A stretch of 64,000 bases of DNA from Bradyrhizobium yuanmingense (GCF_900094575.1 NZ_FMAE01000005.1:364092-428091); one strand, 5' to 3'; positions 53,237 through 61,982 are shown, counted from the first letter of the stretch. Numbers and translations: made by a program. The notes: a model not told the origin generated them from the sequence alone.

Positions 53237-53860
53237 ATGACATCGCTCTCTCCCGGCAGCGCGGATGCGCTGCTGTTCGACCTCGGGCGCGTTGTGCTCG
53301 ACATCGACTTCTCCAAGGCGATCGCCTGCTGGGCGGGACATGCCGGCTGCCAGCCCGAGGCCATCATCGCGCGCTATGTGCGCGACGAGGCCTACCGGTT
53401 GCATGAGATGGGCAAGATCAGCGATGCGGACTATTTCGCCTCGCTGCGGTCCTCGCTCGGGATCGGCATCTCGGATGCGCAATTCCTGGAGGGCTGGAAC
53501 GCGATTTTCGCCGGCGAGATGCCTGATATCGCCGAGCTGCTGCCGCGGGCGGCGAAGCAGATGCCGCTCTATGCCTTCTCCAACACCAATCGGCCGCACG
53601 TCGACTATTTCTCGAAGGAATATGCCGGTCTGCTCGGCCATTTCCGCGAGCTGTATCTGTCCTCCAGCATCGGCCTGCGCAAACCGGATGCCGAGGCCTT
53701 CGACCATGTCGTGGCGGCGATCGGCGTGCCGGCCGAGCGCATCGTGTTCTTCGACGACCTCGCCGAGAACATCGAGGGAGCGCGGGCGCGCGGGTTGACC
53801 GCCGTGCATGTCACCTCGCCGCGTGATGTCGGGAACGCATTGAAAGCACTGGGGATCTGA
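53237..53860 (+). CDS. HAD-family hydrolase (YihX-like)
   Basis: A 207-residue haloacid-dehalogenase phosphatase. Motif I is LLFDLGRVVLDIDF, with the nucleophile Asp and a Gly where many HADs have the second Asp, as in the YihX sugar-phosphatase group. Motif II is AFSNTNRPH, the conserved lysine is in RKPDAEAF and motif IV is FFDDLAENIEGA. A four-helix cap lies between motifs I and II. It probably follows the hydroxy-acid oxidase in one transcript. The substrate may be a sugar phosphate. Confidence 0.88.
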   Translation: MTSLSPGSADALLFDLGRVVLDIDFSKAIACWAGHAGCQPEAIIARYVRDEAYRLHEMGKISDADYFASLRSSLGIGISDAQFLEGWNAIFAGEMPDIAELLPRAAKQMPLYAFSNTNRPHVDYFSKEYAGLLGHFRELYLSSSIGLRKPDAEAFDHVVAAIGVPAERIVFFDDLAENIEGARARGLTAVHVTSPRDVGNALKALGI

Positions 53861-53974
53861 GCCGCGGGAAAGCCCGGAGCGCGCTCACTTGCCGGAACAA
53901 AAACTGCTGAAAATGTGGAACCTGATCACTTTGTGCATTTTTATACAGAGTTCCGGGAACGGAATACCACCCTT

Positions 53975-53990
53975 CGGACTCATGAGTCCG
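53975..53990. promoter_or_regulatory. Perfect 16-bp palindrome upstream of a small gene
   Basis: CGGACTCATGAGTCCG is fully self-complementary and lies 28 bases before the small gene at 54019, following an A/T-rich stretch (TTTTTATACAG) that could hold a promoter. It could be an operator. Nothing else is known. Confidence 0.4.
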
Positions 53991-54018
53991 TTGGGACTTC
54001 TACATTGGACTGATCGAC

Positions 54019-54222
54019 GTGCTGGGCAAGACCTATCTCACCAAGCAAGCCTCTCTCCTGCTCGAATTCGCCAGAACCACCTCGGATTCTGACCTCTCCG
54101 CCAAGCTGATCAGCAAGGCCGCCGACCTAAAATCCCAGGCGGACCCGCTGCCGGACAAGGATCAGGGTCCCAAGCCGCCCGACGTCGCGGACATCAGTCC
54201 GGGCGATCCGACGGGGCGTTGA
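54019..54222 (+). CDS. Small helical hypothetical protein
   Basis: A 67-residue soluble protein (MLGKTYLTKQASLLLEFART...) with an N-terminal amphipathic helix, a SDSDLSAKLISKAADLKSQ helix and a Pro/Asp/Gly-rich tail. It resembles short conserved proteins of Bradyrhizobium with no known role. The start is a GTG at 54019; the ribosome-binding site is weak. A tiny transmembrane ORF starts four bases after its stop, so the two could be expressed together. Confidence 0.5.
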   Translation: MLGKTYLTKQASLLLEFARTTSDSDLSAKLISKAADLKSQADPLPDKDQGPKPPDVADISPGDPTGR

Positions 54223-54225
54223 ACG

Positions 54226-54318
54226 ATGTTGGCCGTGGCGCTCGTCATTCTCGTCCTTGCCATGGCAATCCTCGTTCCGGTCTGTCTCGCCTTCCGCATC
54301 ATGCCGCGGCAGAGTTGA
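54226..54318 (+). CDS. Putative 30-residue transmembrane peptide
   Basis: A very short ORF encoding an almost entirely hydrophobic single helix (LAVALVILVLAMAILVPVC) ended by a basic tail RIMPRQS. GGGGCG lies seven bases before the ATG, and it begins three bases after the preceding gene's stop. Small single-pass proteins of this kind are often missed in annotation. There is no family support. Confidence 0.4.
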   Translation: MLAVALVILVLAMAILVPVCLAFRIMPRQS

Positions 54319-54441
54319 GCCGACCTTCTCCACCCCGCGATCACGCAGGATAAATCATCCCGCGTGCTGCTTTGCCTCACGCCTGCACTCGGCTAGAACT
54401 CTCGCCGCCCATTGACTGATGTGCTCAGCAGGAGTTCGCCC

Positions 54442-55650
54442 GTGGCCCTGATGCCGGTTTCTGACGCGCTTGCTGCGGTGTTGGCCGGCGTCGAGCCGCT
54501 GGCTGAACAGATGGTTTGCCTCGACGAGGCCTACCATCGTGTGCTCGCCCGCGATGTCGCGGCGCGGCGCACGCAGCCGCCGGAGGCGATGTCGGCGATG
54601 GACGGCTATGCCGTGCGCACGGCCGACGCGGCAAACGATTCGAGGTTGACCGTCGTCGGCGAGGTCGCGGCGGGCCGGCCGCTCGCGGGAAGCGTCGGCC
54701 CCGGCGAAGCCGTGCGGATCTTCACCGGCGGCGTCGTTCCCGACGGCGCCGATGCCGTCGTGATCCAGGAGGACACGGCTGCCGACGGCAAACATGTCAC
54801 GATCAAGGAAGCCGCCATTTTCGGCCGGCACATCCGCCCTGCAGGCGTCGACTTCCGCGAAGGGGACGTGCTGCTGCGCAAGGGAATCCGCCTCACCGAG
54901 CGCGATCTCGCCCTCGCCGCTGGAATGAATCATCCGCATCTCGCCGTGATCCGCCGCCCAAAGGTCGCGATTCTCGCCAGCGGCGACGAACTCGTGATGC
55001 CAGGCACCACGCCTGGTCGCGGCCAGATCGTCTATTCCAACGGCTATGCCCTGCATGCGCTCGCCCGCAGCGAGGGCGCCGAGACCATCGACCTCGGAAT
55101 TGCCGCCGATACGCTGGAGGCGACGTCCGCCGGCATCCGCCGCGCGCGCGAGAGCGGCGCCGACATCCTGATCACGACCGGCGGTGCCTCGGTCGGCGAC
55201 CACGATTTGGTCCAGCAGGCGCTCAAGGGCGAAGGCATCGCGATGGCGTTCTGGAAGATCGCGATCCGGCCGGGCAAGCCGATGATGCACGGTCGGATAG
55301 GCGCGATGCGCGTGATTGGCCTGCCCGGCAATCCCGTGTCGTCCTACGTGTGCGCCTTCCTGTTCATGGTCCCCTTGATTCGCGCCCTGTCGGGCCGTTC
55401 AGCGATTCATCATCGGCGCGAGCGCGCCGTGCTGGGCCGCGATCTCGCCGCCAACGACCAGCGCGAGGACTATCTGCGTGCGCGGCTGGAGGAGCGCGAC
55501 GACGGCACGCGCGTCGCCCTTCCGGTCAGCCATCAGGACTCCTCCCTTCTTGCGAATCTCGCTGCGGCACAGGTACTTCTGGTGCGCGCACCGTTCGCGC
55601 CGAAGGCCGAGGCCGGCACGCCTTGCGAGGTGCTCCGGCTGCCCGTCTGA
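54442..55650 (+). CDS. moeA: Molybdopterin molybdotransferase
   Basis: A 402-residue MoeA/gephyrin E-domain enzyme inserting molybdate into molybdopterin. Domains are clear: QPPEAMSAMDGYAVRTAD, FTGGVVPDGADAVVIQED, AILASGDELVMPG, TTGGASVGDHDLVQQ, and PGKPMMHG with IGLPGNPVSSYV. I start at GTG 54442 (MALMPVSDAL), which has AGGAG seven bases upstream, rather than the TTG at 54412. It is followed by lexA. In this part of many Rhizobiales moaC and moeA are adjacent; here they are 7 kb apart. Confidence 0.95.
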   Translation: MALMPVSDALAAVLAGVEPLAEQMVCLDEAYHRVLARDVAARRTQPPEAMSAMDGYAVRTADAANDSRLTVVGEVAAGRPLAGSVGPGEAVRIFTGGVVPDGADAVVIQEDTAADGKHVTIKEAAIFGRHIRPAGVDFREGDVLLRKGIRLTERDLALAAGMNHPHLAVIRRPKVAILASGDELVMPGTTPGRGQIVYSNGYALHALARSEGAETIDLGIAADTLEATSAGIRRARESGADILITTGGASVGDHDLVQQALKGEGIAMAFWKIAIRPGKPMMHGRIGAMRVIGLPGNPVSSYVCAFLFMVPLIRALSGRSAIHHRRERAVLGRDLAANDQREDYLRARLEERDDGTRVALPVSHQDSSLLANLAAAQVLLVRAPFAPKAEAGTPCEVLRLPV

Positions 55651-55711
55651 GCCGCCCAGCCACACGCATTCCGCGAGCTTGGCCGCGTTCACCATAAATT
55701 AAGCAGTTGCG

Positions 55712-55726
55712 GAACACATATCGAAC
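55712..55726. promoter_or_regulatory. SOS box (LexA operator)
   Basis: GAAC-ACATATC-GAAC is an exact match to the alphaproteobacterial direct-repeat SOS consensus GAAC-N7-GAAC. It lies about 100 bases before the lexA start, as expected for autorepression. A further imperfect GTTC follows at 55738-55741. Confidence 0.85.
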
Positions 55727-55826
55727 ATATAGTGTCCGTTCATGATTTGTTTCGAGGATGTAGCGGCTTAGTGCCGGCTTCATCGTGTCGGAATCGAACG
55801 ACATCAACCGGGGGACTTTGGTCGAG

Positions 55827-56528
55827 ATGTTGACGCGCAAACAATACGAGCTTCTGCGGTTCATCAGCGAACGTCTGAAGGAAAGCGGCGTGCCGCCGTC
55901 CTTCGACGAGATGAAGGATGCGCTCGACCTGCGCTCGAAGTCAGGCATCCATCGCCTGATCACTGCGCTCGAGGAGCGCGGCTTCATTCGCCGCCTGCCC
56001 AACCGTGCCCGTGCCATCGAGGTGATCAAGCTGCCCGAGCTCCAGGCCGCCGCCGGCAATCGCCGTGGCTTCACCCCGAGCGTGATCGAGGGCAATCTCG
56101 GCAAGGTGCGCGCGAGCTCCAGCCCGCCCGCGGACGAGGGCGAGCGCCCCGTCGCGGTGCCCGTGATGGGCCGCATCGCCGCCGGCACGCCGATCGAGGC
56201 GCTGCAGACCCGCAGCCATACCATCAGCGTGCCGCCGGACATGCTCGGCTCGGGCGAGCACTACGCGCTCGAAGTGCGCGGCGATTCGATGGTCGAGGCC
56301 GGCATCCTCGACGGCGACATGGCGCTGATCCAGCGCAACGAGACCGCCAATACCGGCGACATCGTGGTGGCATTGATCGACGACGAGGAGGCCACGCTCA
56401 AGCGCTTCCGCCGCCGCGGCGCCTCGATCGCGCTCGAGCCCGCCAATGCCGCCTACGAGGTCCGCATTCTTCCGCCGAACCGCGTGAAGATCCAGGGCAA
56501 GCTGATCGGGCTTTACCGGAAGTACTGA
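55827..56528 (+). CDS. lexA: SOS repressor LexA
   Basis: A 233-residue LexA. The winged helix-turn-helix is FISERLKESGVPPSFDEMKDALDLRSKSGIHRLI. The self-cleavage site is the AG of IAAGTPIEAL; catalytic serine in RGDSMVEAGI; catalytic lysine in DEEATLKRFRR. I start at 55827 (MLTRKQYELL), the conserved family start; the frame opens further upstream. An SOS box upstream indicates autoregulation. It normally precedes comEC in this lineage, and here the 3' part of comEC is found 2 kb downstream. Confidence 0.96.
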   Translation: MLTRKQYELLRFISERLKESGVPPSFDEMKDALDLRSKSGIHRLITALEERGFIRRLPNRARAIEVIKLPELQAAAGNRRGFTPSVIEGNLGKVRASSSPPADEGERPVAVPVMGRIAAGTPIEALQTRSHTISVPPDMLGSGEHYALEVRGDSMVEAGILDGDMALIQRNETANTGDIVVALIDDEEATLKRFRRRGASIALEPANAAYEVRILPPNRVKIQGKLIGLYRKY

Positions 56529-56917
56529 TACGGGAAACATCAAGCGCCGCGCGCGTTTCGATCGGCATCGGCGATCCAGGATCGGAGCGGATACTTGTCC
56601 GCTCCGGCTGGACGGTTTCTCTGGTTCTGCGCCGGCTGTCCGGTCCATCTTCCCGCGCGACATTCGCCCGCGCAGGCGCGCAGCAATCTCGCTCTGCTTC
56701 ACCGGTAGAGTTGTGCCGGCAGTGCTGATAGCTCCGGCCGAATGCAAGGACGCGAGGTTTGTTCCTATCGAATCCGGGAAAGATAATGTGATCGCGCGCT
56801 GCGGACGCGAGCCGCAGATTTGCCCATAACCGAGCAGAGCGTTGTATGCTTCCACTCTGATAGAGGCCTGCGCCTCGAAAGAGACGCGGGTCGCTATCCC
56901 AGCATGAGGAGCACCCG
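56529..56917. other. Intergenic gap after lexA
   Basis: A 389-base gap with no credible gene on either strand; frames here are extensions of lexA shadows. It must contain the promoter of the gene at 56918. GAGGAGCACC lies just before that start as the ribosome-binding site. No clear -35/-10 pair or terminator could be assigned. Confidence 0.4.
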
Positions 56918-57352
56918 ATGTGTGACTACAGCCTGCATGCCGTCGCGACGCGCCCCGCCGAAGTCGGCGAGACGATCGTCACGACAACCTTCCGCGGCAC
57001 CTCGACGCGCGGTTTCGCTTCCGAAGCCGATCCCTCCGTCGCGGTCTGTCTGCTGCCGGGGACGGAGCTCGCTTTCGCCGACAACGTCCGCTACGACAAC
57101 CGCTGGATCTGGACGCGCACCGTGAACTCTCGCGTCGGCAAGTTCGGCAAGATCGACCCGCACATTCCCGATCGCCATCATGACGCGATCGAATTCCCCG
57201 ACGGCAAATACGTGCTGGTGACGCAGCTCGTCGAAGGCCAGCGCGCGACCGTGCTGCAATTGCCGGTGACGCAGCCAGCCCCCGAGCGCGAGCACAAGCC
57301 GCAGATCGTCGCCGACACGCGGCCCACGATCACGCGCCTGCCGATCGGCTGA
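56918..57352 (+). CDS. Conserved hypothetical protein
   Basis: A 144-residue protein, apparently cytosolic, of beta-rich composition (MCDYSLHAVATRPAEVGETIVTT..., then LLPGTELAFADNV, FPDGKYVLVTQLVEGQRATVLQLP). The tail is Pro/Arg-rich. No catalytic motif is identified and no family name can be given; similar proteins occur across Rhizobiales as far as I recall. GAGGAGCACC precedes the ATG. Monocistronic. Confidence 0.65.
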   Translation: MCDYSLHAVATRPAEVGETIVTTTFRGTSTRGFASEADPSVAVCLLPGTELAFADNVRYDNRWIWTRTVNSRVGKFGKIDPHIPDRHHDAIEFPDGKYVLVTQLVEGQRATVLQLPVTQPAPEREHKPQIVADTRPTITRLPIG

Positions 57353-57569
57353 CGCCCTTCGGCCGACAGGCCGAGCCCGGGATTGAAATTGCCGTCGCCG
57401 GCCGAGGCCGGCGAGCCCGGCAAGTTTGTGTTTCAGGACATTCGATCGGCGAGCCCACCGCCGCGCCTCGTCGTCGCACGAAGTTTGGGCCGTGCTGCCC
57501 GCATTTTGAACGTCCGCTCCGCAGCCAAATGACCGATGCTGTCGTGGTTTGAGGCGGCGGACACGCTCG

Positions 57570-58511
57570 ATGAAGACCTTCATTCGCGTCGTTGAACTTT
57601 GGGTACCCGACCGGACGCGCATGCGGCTGGAATTCGGCGGCGGCCTCTACGACGATGGGCTGTCCGCGTTCAAAGCCGTCAGCGAAGAGCTGCACTTCGG
57701 ATATGACGAGGGACTTCCAGGCAAGGCCTGGGCCTGTGGCCACCCCGTCATCCTCACGAAATTCGCCAACTCCTATTTCAAGCGGACCGATCAGGCCGCT
57801 GCGGCCGGCCTCACCTGCGGCGTGGCGGTGCCGGTGTTCGCGGGCGAATTCCTGCAAGCCGTGCTGGTGCTGTTCTGCGGCGACGACGAGGCGCATGTCG
57901 GCGCGATCGAACTCTGGCACAACGATCCTGATCTCTCGCATGAGATGGGGCTCGTCGATGGCTATTACGGCACCGCGGACATGTTCGAATTCAACTCCCG
58001 CCACACCAGATTTCCGCGCGGCTTCGGCCTGCCCGGACGCACCTGGAAGGCGGGCCTGCCGCTGATCATCAAGGACTTGCACGACGCCAAGAGTTTCCTG
58101 CGCTGGGAGGACGCCGCCAAGGTCGGGATCAATCTCGGCGTCGGCGTGCCCTACCGAACCGGTACCGACCAGACCTGGGTTCTGACATTCCTCTCCGCGC
58201 AGGCAACGCCGATTGCACGACGCTTCGAGATCTGGGTCCCGAACGAGGACCGTTCGGCGCTGGTCTTTCGCGCCGGCGATTGCAGCGCGCAGACCGACCT
58301 CGCCGCACGCTATGCGGCGCAGTCCATCGCCAGGGGCGAAGGCAGCATTGGCGGCGCCTGGGCCGCCGGCATGCCCGCGCTCAACGACGATCTCACCCGT
58401 GACGGCTCGATCGCCGGCTCCGAAGCCTGCGCAGCCGGGCTGAGCCGAATGGTGGCCCTGCCGGTCATCGGCAACGGAGGGCTTGACGCCGTGCTGGCCT
58501 GGTATTTGTGA
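57570..58511 (+). CDS. Twin GAF-like domain protein
   Basis: A 313-residue protein with two GAF-like units. Unit one (about 1-140) has LHFGYDEGLPGKAWACGHPVIL and CGVAVPVFAGEFLQAVLVLF. Unit two (about 150-310) repeats the layout with RGFGLPGRTWKAGLPLII and NLGVGVPYRTGTDQTWVLTFL, and a third partial repeat ends GGAWAAGMPALND and VALPVIGNGGLDAVLAW. The repeated GLPGxxW-AG-P pattern suggests duplication of a sensing domain. There is no output domain. The start at ATG 57570 is preferred over a TTG at 57549. Unknown ligand. Confidence 0.75.
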   Translation: MKTFIRVVELWVPDRTRMRLEFGGGLYDDGLSAFKAVSEELHFGYDEGLPGKAWACGHPVILTKFANSYFKRTDQAAAAGLTCGVAVPVFAGEFLQAVLVLFCGDDEAHVGAIELWHNDPDLSHEMGLVDGYYGTADMFEFNSRHTRFPRGFGLPGRTWKAGLPLIIKDLHDAKSFLRWEDAAKVGINLGVGVPYRTGTDQTWVLTFLSAQATPIARRFEIWVPNEDRSALVFRAGDCSAQTDLAARYAAQSIARGEGSIGGAWAAGMPALNDDLTRDGSIAGSEACAAGLSRMVALPVIGNGGLDAVLAWYL

Positions 58512-58517
58512 TCCGCG

Positions 58518-59579
58518 TCAATCGTCGGCCTGCAAGTCGGCCTCCGATGGCGTTGCGTCCCGGTTGCGGGGCACGGCCGCCTTCGGCACGAGGCTGCCGT
58601 CGAAATCTCCCTCGCCGGCGCCGGCCGGCAGCCAGGGACGGCTTGCTCCCCTCGTCCTCACCGCCTGCACTGAAAAGCCCTCGCCGCGTCTCGTCAGAGC
58701 CAGTGCGCCCTGACTGGCAAGACGCGCCCGATCGACCACCATCGCCGCGCAATCGGGTGGCGCAGGCCGCGCCGTCACCACCAGCGCGGCGCGGCTGCAA
58801 TCATCGGCCAGCGCGTCGATACGCGTCGCCAACGCGATCAGTCGTCCGTCCGCGAGCGGCGCCACGCAGCCGGTCTCGTCACACGACACCCCACTCGCCA
58901 ACGAGGCGTTGCCGGCATCGCGCGGATCGGCATCGGCAGCCAACCACTCCTTCAGCAGGAAGCTGTCCTTGCTGGCGCGGATCACCTGCAAGCGCCCATC
59001 GCCGCCCCGGACCGCGACGCTCGCGCCATCCCCGGCAATCAGGATATCGGGCTGCCGCACCGACAGTCCCCAGAGGATCGCTGCCAGCAGCACCAGGGCG
59101 CCGGACCAGCGCAAGGGCGTGCGCAACAGGCCCATCACGATGAGCCCGAGGCTCGCTGCAATCAGCGGCGCGATCCCGAAGGCGGGAATTCGGCCGACGG
59201 CGCCCGGCAGGGCCGCCACCCAGCGCGCGACCAGGACCATCCACTCGATGCCGATCCCCATCAACCACCAGAACACGCCGTCGAGCCCGAAGGGCGCCGC
59301 GAGCAGCCCCAACAGCCCGGCCGGCATCACCAGCGCCGAGACCACCGGCATGGCGCCGAGATTGGCGAGCACGCCGTATGGGGTCACGCGATGGAAGTGG
59401 AAGGCGGCGTATGGCGTGGTCGCGAGCCCCGCGATCAGCGAGGCCAGGAACAGCATCGCGATCTCGCGGCCGCCCCACAACGCGATCCGCGCCGTCGCGG
59501 AATGATCGGGCGAGGCGAGCAGGTTCGGCATGCCGATCTGCACCAGCGCCACCAGCCCGAGCGTTGCCGCAAACGACAT
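58518..59579 (-). pseudogene. comEC: comEC, 3' half only (truncated by an integrated element)
   Basis: The frame covers 353 residues of the C-terminal part of a ComEC/Rec2 DNA-uptake channel: LSFAAT-like start SFAATLGLVALVQ, then several transmembrane helices (MLFLASLIAGLATTPYAAFHF, ANLGAMPVVSALVMPAGLLGLL, WWLMGIGIEWMVLVAR) and a C-terminal soluble region. A complete rhizobial ComEC is about twice as long. Upstream the frame meets a stop (TGA) at 59637-59639, and the 3' end of an integrase gene begins at 59627. The DUF4131 and N-terminal competence regions are missing. It is probably non-functional unless expression starts internally. Confidence 0.8.
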
Positions 59580-59626
59580 CTGGAATGTGGAATGCGTGTT
59601 CGGACTTCGCTTGTTAGAACAAACGC

Positions 59627-60760
59627 TTAACCTGCATCACGCAGTGTTGTCCGGGACTTTTTCCGGGACTTTGCCAGCCGCTCGACCGCTTCAGCGACGT
59701 CCTCGTCGAGCACGTGTGCATATCGCAGGGTGCTCTTGATGTCCCGGTGATTGAGCGCTTTTTGCACCAGCTTGAGGTTGCCGCTGTCGCGCAAGAGCTT
59801 GGTCCCGAAGTCGTGCCGGAAGTCATGGAAGCGGAAATCGGCCAGCCCAGAAGCGGCTCTGAGGCGCTGCCAGGCGGTCTTAGCGCCAGTGTACGTCAGA
59901 GGGTAGCGTTGGCCCCTAATCCTCCCCAGCCGCTTGTTCCCGTAGATGGCAACGTACGTGAAAGCGAACTCAGGGTGCTGGCCCCTTAGCGGAAACAGTA
60001 TCTCCCAAACCGCGGGCGTGATCGGGAACACCACGCGCCTGCCACCTTTGCCCAAACGAACAATCTGCCGGGTGCCGAAGTCCACCTCGGACCACCTCAG
60101 CGTAACGCATTCCTTCAACCGCATGCCGCTCGCGCGGACGAAGTCAAAGAACGGCCCATAATCAACCCGCATTGCTTGGTCGAGCGCCTCAGCTTCCTCG
60201 CTCTTCAGTTCGCGCACGCGCTCAGCAGGCTCGGCAAGGAGCAGGTCCTCCCACCGCGGCTCATTCTCGAATACCGCTCCCTCAGCCTTGGCGAAGGTGA
60301 ATAGGCGCTGCAGCACCTTGGTGGCCGATCGGTTGACCGTGGCCTTGGAGATGAGCGGAAGGGCCTGCTCTTGCTCCTTGGTGCGCTTGCCACGTCGCGA
60401 GACGCGATGGCCTCGCCGCCACGCCACCATGTCCTTTGCGGCCTTGTGATCAATCTCCGTGAGCGGCTTCTCCTTGCCGAAGTACTCGATCAGCCGCGCC
60501 AGATTTGTCTCCGTGGCTTTGGGGTCGGAGTCGTACTGCGCACTGTCGTTCCAGAGGCGGTCGGCGACGTCATCGATCGCCAAGGATGCCTTGGCGCGCC
60601 GGGTCGCCTTCACAAGCGCCTTGGCCTTTTCCCGCTCTAAGGCCTCGAACTTCTCCGCCTCCCTTCGAGTCGTGCACTTCGTGCTGCCATGAAACCGATT
60701 ACCGGCGTGCTGGAAGTCGAAAGAGTAGTAGGGCGACCGTGGGTCTTTATAGACTGACAT
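59627..60760 (-). CDS. Tyrosine recombinase/integrase
   Basis: A 377-residue integrase that catalyses site-specific insertion and excision. N-terminal MSVYKDPRSPYYSFDFQHAG is an arm-binding-like start, the core-binding SAM-like region follows, and the catalytic set is present: Arg in SGMRLKECVTLRW, His-x-x-Arg in FHDFRHDFGT, His in LNHRDIKSTLRYAH and Tyr in the same segment. Its stop is at the comEC junction, so the attachment core is probably just beyond. Its 5' end overlaps the excisionase-like gene by 124 bases in a different frame. Confidence 0.93.
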   Translation of the reverse strand: MSVYKDPRSPYYSFDFQHAGNRFHGSTKCTTRREAEKFEALEREKAKALVKATRRAKASLAIDDVADRLWNDSAQYDSDPKATETNLARLIEYFGKEKPLTEIDHKAAKDMVAWRRGHRVSRRGKRTKEQEQALPLISKATVNRSATKVLQRLFTFAKAEGAVFENEPRWEDLLLAEPAERVRELKSEEAEALDQAMRVDYGPFFDFVRASGMRLKECVTLRWSEVDFGTRQIVRLGKGGRRVVFPITPAVWEILFPLRGQHPEFAFTYVAIYGNKRLGRIRGQRYPLTYTGAKTAWQRLRAASGLADFRFHDFRHDFGTKLLRDSGNLKLVQKALNHRDIKSTLRYAHVLDEDVAEAVERLAKSRKKSRTTLRDAG

Positions 60761-60975
60761 GGCGTTTCCCTCCCGCGTCGCCGCTCGATAAAGTCGTTCA
60801 GATCAGCCTCTGTGAAGCGCCGCCGGGGCCGCTTCTTGCCGAGCCCAACGTTGATGTATCCGATGGCGCCCTCACTAACGAGGTCGCGAAGATGGTCTTC
60901 CGTGATGTTAAGCCAAGAAGCCGCCTGCTCAGGGGTGAGCAAACGGTTGTTGTCGTTGGCGGGATTGGGCGTCAT
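60637..60975 (-). CDS. Excisionase-like helix-turn-helix protein
   Basis: A 112-residue protein with a helix-turn-helix_17 (MerR-like) domain: LLTPEQAASWLNITEDHLRDLVSEGAIGYINVG then RRRFTEADLNDFIERRRGR, typical of recombination directionality factors and DNA-binding regulators beside integrases. The last 40 codons overlap the start of the integrase in another frame and are low in complexity, so the functional protein may be mainly the first 65 residues. It probably aids excision or controls int. Confidence 0.75.
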   Translation of the reverse strand: MTPNPANDNNRLLTPEQAASWLNITEDHLRDLVSEGAIGYINVGLGKKRPRRRFTEADLNDFIERRRGRETPCQSIKTHGRPTTLSTSSTPVIGFMAARSARLEGRRRSSRP

Positions 60976-60987
60976 GTGCTGAGAGCC

Positions 60988-61263
60988 CTACGCGCCACCC
61001 GTCCTGCGTGAGATAAATTCTTTTACATATTCGCTGGCGGTTTCGGGAACCCACGTCCGCCCCACGCCGGACATCAATTCTTGATCGGTTTCCTGGTCTG
61101 GAAGATCCTCAAACAGATCGTAGTACGCATCGAGAATGCCGGGTTCGATGGAGTCTACAGTTTCGGCTAAGCGAGTGAATATCTGGGCGCGGGCTAATTC
61201 ACCCTTCGATTGAGCAAATTCCGCCGCACCTTGGAATTGAAGTTTCAGCAGGTCGTCTGCCAT
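60988..61263 (-). CDS. Hypothetical acidic protein of the island
   Basis: A 91-residue acidic, helical protein (MADDLLKLQFQGAAEFAQSK...) with PGILDAYYDLFEDLPDQETDQELM in the middle and a C-terminal ETASEYVKEFISRR. The start at 61263 gives a sensible N-terminus; the frame runs on to 61422 with a composition that does not look like protein. It ends 12 bases before the excisionase-like gene on the same strand. No family. Confidence 0.55.
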   Translation of the reverse strand: MADDLLKLQFQGAAEFAQSKGELARAQIFTRLAETVDSIEPGILDAYYDLFEDLPDQETDQELMSGVGRTWVPETASEYVKEFISRRTGGA

Positions 61264-61551
61264 GGTCCATCCCCATAAATCTCGTTCGCTTGCTGCACCA
61301 TGCGGACAAGCGTCGTCGTTGCCCATGCGGGCCTTCAGATCGAATTGTCGGGGTGGCAGCGCGCCCCGGTCTTGAGTTTCGAGCTTTACCTCGCCGGCCA
61401 GAGCCGACGCACAAGCCGCCAAATGGCGCGCCGTTAGTAGTGTACGAGGTTTTCGCCGGGATCATAGTCAAAACCCGTAAAATTCTGCGTTGGGTGGCAA
61501 GAAAGCCCGCCCCATCCCTGAGGCGGGCCAATCCTAACCGGGGTTAGTTTT

Positions 61552-61920
61552 TCAGACCGGTTCGGCAGCCGCCGCCCTCACCAGCACCCGGTGAACCTCG
61601 GGCTCCATTTCGTCGTCGCAGATGCCGAGCTGGATCACCACCAAATCGTCGTCCGTGCGACGGTGCTTGTCGAGCAGCGCGACGACGTAGTTATCCCGCA
61701 CCTTCTGATCGGGGTCTTGCTTGCATGCCCACCGATGCCAAGGCAAGGCACGCACATTGGCCTCCGGATCGTCGCAGTAGCGCCCGTGTCCCGTTTTGCC
61801 GGTATGTGCACTGGCGTACGGCCTGACGCCGGCTTCGCGAAGCCCGTGAAAATACGTCCTCGCGCAGAAAGGCGTTGAAAGATCGACACCAGCGCTAGCA
61901 TTGAGATTCAGATTAGACAT
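61552..61920 (-). CDS. Hypothetical protein of the island
   Basis: A 122-residue protein (MSNLNLNASAGVDLSTPF...) with conserved-looking TYFHGLREAGVRPYASAHTGKTGHGRYCDD, then an acidic region (DKHRRTDDDLVVIQLGICDDEMEPEVHRVLVRA). No signal peptide. GGGGAAG lies three bases before the ATG. A 288-base gap separates it from the next gene on its strand; that gap shows no credible gene. Function unknown. Confidence 0.55.
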   Translation of the reverse strand: MSNLNLNASAGVDLSTPFCARTYFHGLREAGVRPYASAHTGKTGHGRYCDDPEANVRALPWHRWACKQDPDQKVRDNYVVALLDKHRRTDDDLVVIQLGICDDEMEPEVHRVLVRAAAAEPV

Positions 61921-61982
61921 TTACTTCCCCAATCGTGTCCGGTGCGTTTGACCGGCCCCGAATTTCTGTTACACCGGAAATC

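Noticed and set aside
53889..54092. A 67-codon plus-strand frame between the HAD gene and the next small gene
   Set aside because: It overlaps a better-supported small gene, has no ribosome-binding site, and includes the palindrome 53975-53990.
58518..59579. The comEC fragment as a complete short gene
   Set aside because: It begins within the conserved FQ-SFAAT segment of the competence domain, lacks the N-terminal half, and abuts an integrase gene.
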